From Pseudomonadota bacterium (lineage in GTDB: Bacteria > Pseudomonadota > Gammaproteobacteria > Burkholderiales > Burkholderiaceae_F), in contig JAKANT010000036.1 of assembly GCA_021823635.1 (NCBI GenBank), positions 1 through 8,975 on the forward strand: a DNA stretch of 8,975 nucleotides. The letters are read 5' to 3'. Of this stretch, positions 5,491-8,975 are shown piece after piece. The notes beneath the pieces were generated by a model. The model saw only the letters and a program-made list of their open reading frames with translations, did not search any database and was not told where the DNA came from. A program made the position numbers and the translations under genes. The stretch's first letter is position 1. Each line of letters starts with the position of its first letter.

Positions 5491-7197
5491 ATGCGCCCGC
5501 ACGAGAAATTCTGGCCGACACGGCTGCCGCCGAGACTGACGCTGCCCGACACCACGCTCGTCTACAACCTGGAGGTATCGGCGACGCGTTATCCGCACAA
5601 GGACGCGATCCGCTTCTTCGGCCGGCGGCTGACTTACGCCGAGCTGAAGCGGCAGGTGGACGCGTTGGCCGGCTGGCTGCAGCGCGTCGCCGGTGTGGCC
5701 GCGGGCGACCGCGTGCTGCTGTACCTGCAGAACTCGCCGCAGTTCGTGATCGGCACCTACGCCATCCTGCGCGCCGATGCGGTGGTCGTTCCGGTCAACC
5801 CGATGAATCGCGCCGACGAGCTGCGGCACTACGTCACCGACGCCGGGGCGCGGGTGGCGATTTGCGCCGCCGATCTGGCGCCGATCGTGGCCGAGGCGAA
5901 CGCGGGGTTGCCGGCCGAGCAGCGGCTGCAGCATCTGCTCGTCACCCGCTACGCGGATGCGATGCCGCCGCGGACGGACATCGACGAGGCGGAAGCGCCG
6001 CCGCCGGCGTGGCTGCGGTGGCTATATGCGGAGGCGCCGCCGCTTGCAGGCGCCACGGCATGGCTCGATGCGCTCGCCGAAGGCCATGTGCCGATGCCCG
6101 CGCAGGCCGGCCCGGACGATTTGGCGGCGATGCCGTACACGTCTGGCACGACCGGCTTTCCGAAGGGCTGCATGCACACCCATCGCACGATCATGCACAA
6201 CCCGATCGGCGGCGCGCTGATGTCGAGCTGGGGCGCCGACGCGGTGTCGCTGGCGGCGGTGCCGCTGTTTCACGTCACCGGCATGCAGTACGGCATGCAC
6301 GCGCCGATCTACAGCGGCGCGACGGTGGTGATGATGCCGCGCTGGGATCGCGAGCTCGCGGGCCGGCTGATCTCGCGCCACCGCGTCACGCACTGGACCA
6401 ACATCCCGACCATGATCATCGACATGTTCGGCTCGCCGAACATCGACAAGTTCGACCTCGGCAGCCTGCGCTATCTGGCCGGTGGCGGGGCGGCGATGCC
6501 GCAGGCCGTGGCCGAGCGTCTGCAGCGGCAATTCGGGATCACCTACGCGGAAGGCTACGGCCTGACCGAGACGGCGGCGCCGACGCACTCCAATCCGCCG
6601 GAGCGCGCCAAGCTGCAATGCCTGGGCATGCCGATCTTCGGCACCGATGCGCGCGTGGTCGATCCCGAGACGCTGCGCGAACTACCGCCCGGGGAGGTGG
6701 GCGAAATCATCGTGCACGGTCCGCAGGTGTTCAAAGGCTACTGGCGCAATCCGGAAGCGACCGCCGCCGCGTTCGTCGAGTTCGAAGGCAAGAAGTTCTT
6801 TCGCACCGGCGACCTCGGCCGCATGGACGAGGAAGGCTATTTCTTCATTACCGACCGGCTCAAGCGCATGATCAACGCCAGCGGCTTCAAGGTCTGGCCG
6901 GCCGAGGTGGAGACGCTGCTGTACAAGCATCCGGCGGTACAGGAAGCGTGCGTGATCGCCGCGCGCGACGCCTACCGCGGCGAGACCGTGAAAGCCGTGG
7001 TCGTGCTGCGCGCCGAAGCGCGAGGCAAGACCACCGAGAGCGACATCATCGACTGGTCGCGTGCGCACATGGCCGCGTACAAGGTGCCGCGGCTGGTCGA
7101 GTTCGTCGACGAGCTGCCGAAGTCCGGCACCGGCAAGGTGATGTGGCGCGCGCTGCAGGAACGCGAAAACGCGCGCGCACAGGACGGCCCACGATGA
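5491..7197 (+). CDS. AMP-forming acyl-CoA synthetase (medium/long-chain fatty acid--CoA ligase type)
   Basis: An ANL-superfamily adenylating enzyme of 568 residues that activates a carboxylic acid as acyl-AMP and transfers it to CoA. Motifs in order: P-loop YTSGTTGFPKG (216-226), HVTGM (261-265), core motif YGLTET (356-361), FRTGDLG (437-443), the D455-R456-LK hinge segment, SGFKVWPAEVE (464-474), and catalytic lysine K549 in KSGTGK. All key residues are present, so it should be active. The layout resembles FadD-like and medium-chain ligases, but the acyl substrate cannot be read from the sequence. There is no signal peptide or obvious membrane segment. The start follows fumC by 9 nt with only a weak, distant AAAGG, and the stop overlaps the next start as ATGA. 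The link to the lipid A genes is unclear: LpxA takes acyl-ACP, not acyl-CoA, so a direct role in feeding it is unlikely. Confidence 0.9.
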   Translation: MRPHEKFWPTRLPPRLTLPDTTLVYNLEVSATRYPHKDAIRFFGRRLTYAELKRQVDALAGWLQRVAGVAAGDRVLLYLQNSPQFVIGTYAILRADAVVVPVNPMNRADELRHYVTDAGARVAICAADLAPIVAEANAGLPAEQRLQHLLVTRYADAMPPRTDIDEAEAPPPAWLRWLYAEAPPLAGATAWLDALAEGHVPMPAQAGPDDLAAMPYTSGTTGFPKGCMHTHRTIMHNPIGGALMSSWGADAVSLAAVPLFHVTGMQYGMHAPIYSGATVVMMPRWDRELAGRLISRHRVTHWTNIPTMIIDMFGSPNIDKFDLGSLRYLAGGGAAMPQAVAERLQRQFGITYAEGYGLTETAAPTHSNPPERAKLQCLGMPIFGTDARVVDPETLRELPPGEVGEIIVHGPQVFKGYWRNPEATAAAFVEFEGKKFFRTGDLGRMDEEGYFFITDRLKRMINASGFKVWPAEVETLLYKHPAVQEACVIAARDAYRGETVKAVVVLRAEARGKTTESDIIDWSRAHMAAYKVPRLVEFVDELPKSGTGKVMWRALQERENARAQDGPR

Positions 7198-7586
7198 GCG
7201 TTCAGCGCGTCGTCGTGCCGGGCCTGGCGAAGCTGCCGGCTTTCTGTCATGCGACGATCGCCGGCGATTTCATCTTCGTCTCCGGCACGCTCGGAACGTT
7301 GCCGGACTCGATGCAGCTGGTCGCCGGCGGCACCGGCGCGCAGACCGAGCAGACGTTGCGCAACATCGAGACGATCCTCGCTGCCTGCGGCGCCAGGCTG
7401 TCCGATCTCGTCAAGGTCAACGTGTATCTGGCCGACATGGCGACGTTCGGCGAGATGAACGACGCCTATCTAAAGGTGATCGGCAACGAGGTGCCCGCGC
7501 GCATCACGGTCGGCCGCGCGGATCTTGCGCTCGGCGCGGCGGTCGAGATCGACGCCGTCGCGTACCGGCCGCACGCCAACAGCTAA
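7194..7586 (+). CDS. RidA/YjgF/YER057c-family protein
   Basis: A 130-residue single-domain protein of the RidA family, typically trimeric. Archetypal RidA hydrolyses reactive enamines and imines such as 2-aminoacrylate released by PLP enzymes. Residues aligning with the E. coli RidA active site are S30, N89, R103 (E. coli R105, in PARITV) and E118 (E. coli E120). The E. coli Tyr17 position is Phe17 here. R103 being present favours imine deaminase-type chemistry, but the Phe and the divergent loop at 33-47 (GTLPDSMQLVAGG) suggest a subgroup rather than the canonical RidA, so no symbol is given. Its ATG overlaps the ligase stop by 4 nt (ATGA), indicating coupled translation and a role possibly tied to that ligase. 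The end is unusual: its TAA interlocks with the stop codon of the opposite-strand gene. Confidence 0.88.
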   Translation: MSVQRVVVPGLAKLPAFCHATIAGDFIFVSGTLGTLPDSMQLVAGGTGAQTEQTLRNIETILAACGARLSDLVKVNVYLADMATFGEMNDAYLKVIGNEVPARITVGRADLALGAAVEIDAVAYRPHANS

Positions 7587-8188
7587 AACCTCAGCGACAG
7601 CCCGACCAGCATCTCGAGCTGAGACAGCGCATCGCCTTTGATCACGACCGTGCAGCCGCCGGCGCAGAACAGGCCGCCGGAACCTCTTACGAGCGTCCAG
7701 TAGCCGCGTCCTTCGACGCGCAGCGCGATGCGGTCGCCGAACGGCAGCGCGTAGCCGAGCGCGATCGACAGCGACGGCCGCGTCTCCGACTCGAAGCCGT
7801 CCAGGCCCGGCGTCAGGCGCGTGAAGCCGACGCCGCCGGCGACGTACGGCCCCACGCCCGCCGGCCCGTCGAAGAAGTTGGTTCCGCCGATGTGAACGTA
7901 CGTCACCGCAACCGGCAGCCGCAGCGTGCCGCCGCCGACCGCTGTCGCGGCCAGCGACGTGCGCTGGCGGCCGAGGAAAAGCTGCACCTGGCGCGAGGCG
8001 TCATAGGTGAGGTCGAGCGCGAGCGAGCCGGCGGCGCCGTCGCGCAGGCGCACGCTGCGCTGGCCGACATCGTCTTCGAGCGCGCCGCTGGCGCGCCAGC
8101 CGCCGTACAGGGTCAGGCCGTTTTCCGCCGCCGCCGGCAGCGGCGCGAGCGCGGCAAGCAGCACGGCAACGGTGCGCAGCGATTTCAT
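7583..8188 (-). CDS. small outer-membrane beta-barrel protein, unassigned
   Basis: A 201-residue exported protein. Residues 1-21 form a Sec signal peptide (MKS-LR, hydrophobic core, then PLPAAA) with likely cleavage before E22. The mature part has alternating hydrophobic and polar strands, Gly and aromatic residues, a GPYVAGGVGF hairpin near 113-122, and a final LSLRF ending in Phe. A C-terminal Phe after alternating residues is the recognition signal for the BAM assembly machinery. It resembles OmpW/OmpA-like eight-strand barrels (outer membrane protein beta-barrel domain), but no precise family can be named. Cys175 and Cys179, in FCAGGCT, may form a disulfide in a loop. The start at 8188 was chosen for the signal peptide; a frame open further upstream to 8368 runs through the neighbouring gene and is spurious. 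No clear ribosome binding site is visible. Its stop overlaps the RidA gene stop. Confidence 0.82.
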   Translation of the reverse strand: MKSLRTVAVLLAALAPLPAAAENGLTLYGGWRASGALEDDVGQRSVRLRDGAAGSLALDLTYDASRQVQLFLGRQRTSLAATAVGGGTLRLPVAVTYVHIGGTNFFDGPAGVGPYVAGGVGFTRLTPGLDGFESETRPSLSIALGYALPFGDRIALRVEGRGYWTLVRGSGGLFCAGGCTVVIKGDALSQLEMLVGLSLRF

Positions 8189-8191
8189 CGG

Positions 8192-8231
8192 GCAACGATA
8201 ACGCAGTAACCTGCGGTCTCGTCGCAACGAT
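8192..8231. repeat. 8-bp direct repeat GCAACGAT in the divergent promoter region
   Basis: GCAACGAT occurs at 8192-8199 and again at 8224-8231, in the 54-nt gap between two divergent genes. The start-to-start distance is 32 bp, about three DNA helical turns, so a bound regulator could contact both copies on the same face. The second copy runs into CGATCG, a small palindrome. An operator role is an inference; an 8-mer repeat in so short a space could also be chance. Confidence 0.35.
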
Positions 8232-8242
8232 CGACGCTGAAC

Positions 8243-8530
8243 ATGAAGCGCGCGAGCTGGAACGGGGCCGTGCTGGCCGAATCCGACGACGTTGTTACGG
8301 TGGAGGGCAACGCGTACTTTCCGCCGCAGTCGCTGCGGCGCGAGTACTTCGTGCCGAGCGACACGCACACCGTCTGTCCTTGGAAAGGAACGGCCAGTTA
8401 CTACACGCTGCGCGTCAACGGCAAGGAGAACCGCGATGCCGCGTGGTACTACCCGGACCCCAAGCCCGCGGCCGAGCAGATCCGCGGCCGCGTGGCGTTC
8501 TGGAAGGGCGTGGCCGTCAGCGACGTCTGA
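8243..8530 (+). CDS. DUF427 (NTP_transf_9) domain protein
   Basis: A 95-residue protein made of one DUF427 domain. The visible hallmarks are W6-N-G, the VEGNAYFPP segment (20-28) with E21, RREYF (32-36), the strongly conserved D40-T-H42-T-V-C45-P-W47-K48-G-T-A-S-YY block, the AAWYYPDPKPAAEQI block (66-80), and GRVAFWKGV (82-90). Pfam also calls the family NTP_transf_9, but its reaction is not established to my knowledge, so no function is assigned. The invariant His, Cys and Lys suggest a catalytic or ligand-binding site. No signal peptide or membrane segment is seen, so it is probably cytoplasmic. The ATG at 8243 is the family-typical start and lacks a clear Shine-Dalgarno sequence. The gene is transcribed away from the outer-membrane protein gene and appears to stand alone. 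Confidence 0.9.
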   Translation: MKRASWNGAVLAESDDVVTVEGNAYFPPQSLRREYFVPSDTHTVCPWKGTASYYTLRVNGKENRDAAWYYPDPKPAAEQIRGRVAFWKGVAVSDV

Positions 8531-8582
8531 CCTCGGATGCCCGCGCGTTAAGCCGTTTTCATGTGCGCGGCCCCTCGCGTCC

Positions 8583-8602
8583 TTGCGTTATGGTTGACGC
8601 AA
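8583..8602. repeat. 6-bp inverted repeat upstream of the secreted-protein gene
   Basis: TTGCGT (8583-8588) and ACGCAA (8597-8602) form a perfect 6-bp dyad with an 8-nt centre, ending 10 nt before the ribosome binding site of the next gene. It could be an operator or a small hairpin in the leader. It has no trailing T-run, so it does not look like an intrinsic terminator for the preceding gene. No convincing -35/-10 pair is visible in 8531-8622. Confidence 0.3.
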
Positions 8603-8622
8603 ACATCCTGACGGAGCCGACC

Positions 8623-8975
8623 ATGAAGAAGTTGCTCGTTTCGCTGCTCGCCGCTGCCGCCGCCGCGCCCGCGATCGCCGCCGACATCGGCGTGTCGATC
8701 GAGATCGCGCAGCCCGGGGTCTATGGCCGCATCGACGTCGGCCGCTTTCCGCAGCCGCGCGTGATCCTGCCGCAGCCGGTGATCATCGAGCCGCCGCGGG
8801 TGGTGGTACAGCCGGTGCAGCCGATCTACATGTGGGTGCCGCCGGGTCATCGCAAGAACTGGAAGAAGCACTGCCGCGAATACAACGCCTGCGGCGTGCC
8901 GGTGTACTTCGTTCGGCACGACTGGTACGACGAGCACGTGCGGGGCAAGGGGCACGGTCGCGGCCACGACGACGA
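8623..8975 (+). CDS. secreted hypothetical protein, C-terminus beyond the window
   Basis: Open to the window edge with 117 complete codons. The ATG at 8623 has GGAG 6 nt upstream. Residues 1-20 are a Sec signal peptide (MKK, a Leu/Ala core, APAIAA) with cleavage before D21. The mature part begins DIGVSIEIAQPGVYGRIDVG, then a Pro/Val-rich stretch (about 43-70), then a segment with WVPPGHRKNWKKHC, a Cys-x6-Cys pair, VYFV and a Trp-Tyr-Asp end. A basic, His- and Gly-rich tail starts near residue 106. Proteins of this pattern (ADIGVSI..QPG.YGRIDIG, PPGH..W..HC..Y.ACG) are, from memory, common uncharacterised exported proteins of betaproteobacteria; I know no function. No membrane anchor is visible, so a periplasmic or secreted location is likely. 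Confidence 0.8.
   Translation, partial: MKKLLVSLLAAAAAAPAIAADIGVSIEIAQPGVYGRIDVGRFPQPRVILPQPVIIEPPRVVVQPVQPIYMWVPPGHRKNWKKHCREYNACGVPVYFVRHDWYDEHVRGKGHGRGHDD

Noticed and set aside
4327..5934. A 535-codon open frame on the - strand opposite fumC, and similar long - strand frames at 1098-2081, 1996-3255 and 3307-4224.
   Set aside because: They lie antisense to well-recognised genes and give low-complexity Arg/His/Gln/Ala-rich translations, a standard artefact of GC-rich coding DNA.
8189..8368. Upstream extension of the - strand outer-membrane protein by 60 residues.
   Set aside because: It would overlap the DUF427 gene and bury the signal peptide inside the protein; the Met at 8188 begins a textbook signal sequence.
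8531..8622. A possible intrinsic terminator after the DUF427 gene (GC-rich arms near 8541 and 8564) and a -35-like TTGACG at 8594-8599.
   Set aside because: The arms pair only with a bulge and no T-run follows. The -35-like box would place its -10 on the ribosome binding site and start codon of the next gene.

Overview
This is a GC-rich window (roughly 70% G+C by eye) with densely packed genes, mostly on the + strand, from a Gram-negative proteobacterium. The lipid A-type acyltransferase, the outer-membrane beta-barrel protein, the EAL-domain protein and the exported betaproteobacterial-style protein at the right edge point to a betaproteobacterium, perhaps near Burkholderiales. That placement is an inference from protein style; no rRNA or other marker is present.

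Layout. 1-149: C-terminal tail of an EAL-domain (cyclic-di-GMP phosphodiesterase type) protein. 150-297: short intergenic region with a 7-bp dyad and a possible -10 element. 298-1191: rarD, an EamA-family transporter. 1245-7586: six genes in one direction with gaps of 0-21 nt or small overlaps, probably one operon: lpxA, gnnA, gnnB, fumC, an acyl-CoA ligase gene and a RidA-family gene. 7583-8188 (- strand): a small outer-membrane protein whose stop codon interlocks with that of the RidA gene. 8189-8242: a divergent promoter region carrying an 8-bp direct repeat. 8243-8530: a DUF427 (NTP_transf_9) protein. 8623 to the end: a secreted protein cut off by the window edge.

The main biological point is lpxA-gnnA-gnnB. 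GnnA (NAD-dependent sugar oxidoreductase) and GnnB (PLP aminotransferase) are known from Acidithiobacillus ferrooxidans to replace the 3-OH of UDP-GlcNAc with an amine. LpxA then attaches the first acyl chain through an amide bond instead of an ester. The LpxA here keeps the catalytic histidine but has Gly where E. coli has Lys76, as I recall for the GlcNAc3N-selective Leptospira enzyme. The predicted result is a lipid A with extra amide-linked acyl chains. This lpxA lies outside the usual lpxD-fabZ-lpxA-lpxB cluster, so it may be a second, specialised copy.

The remaining operon genes (fumarase C, acyl-CoA ligase, RidA-like) are metabolic and have no obvious link to lipid A. I found no tRNA, rRNA, CRISPR, insertion sequence or phage feature, and no wholly new system.
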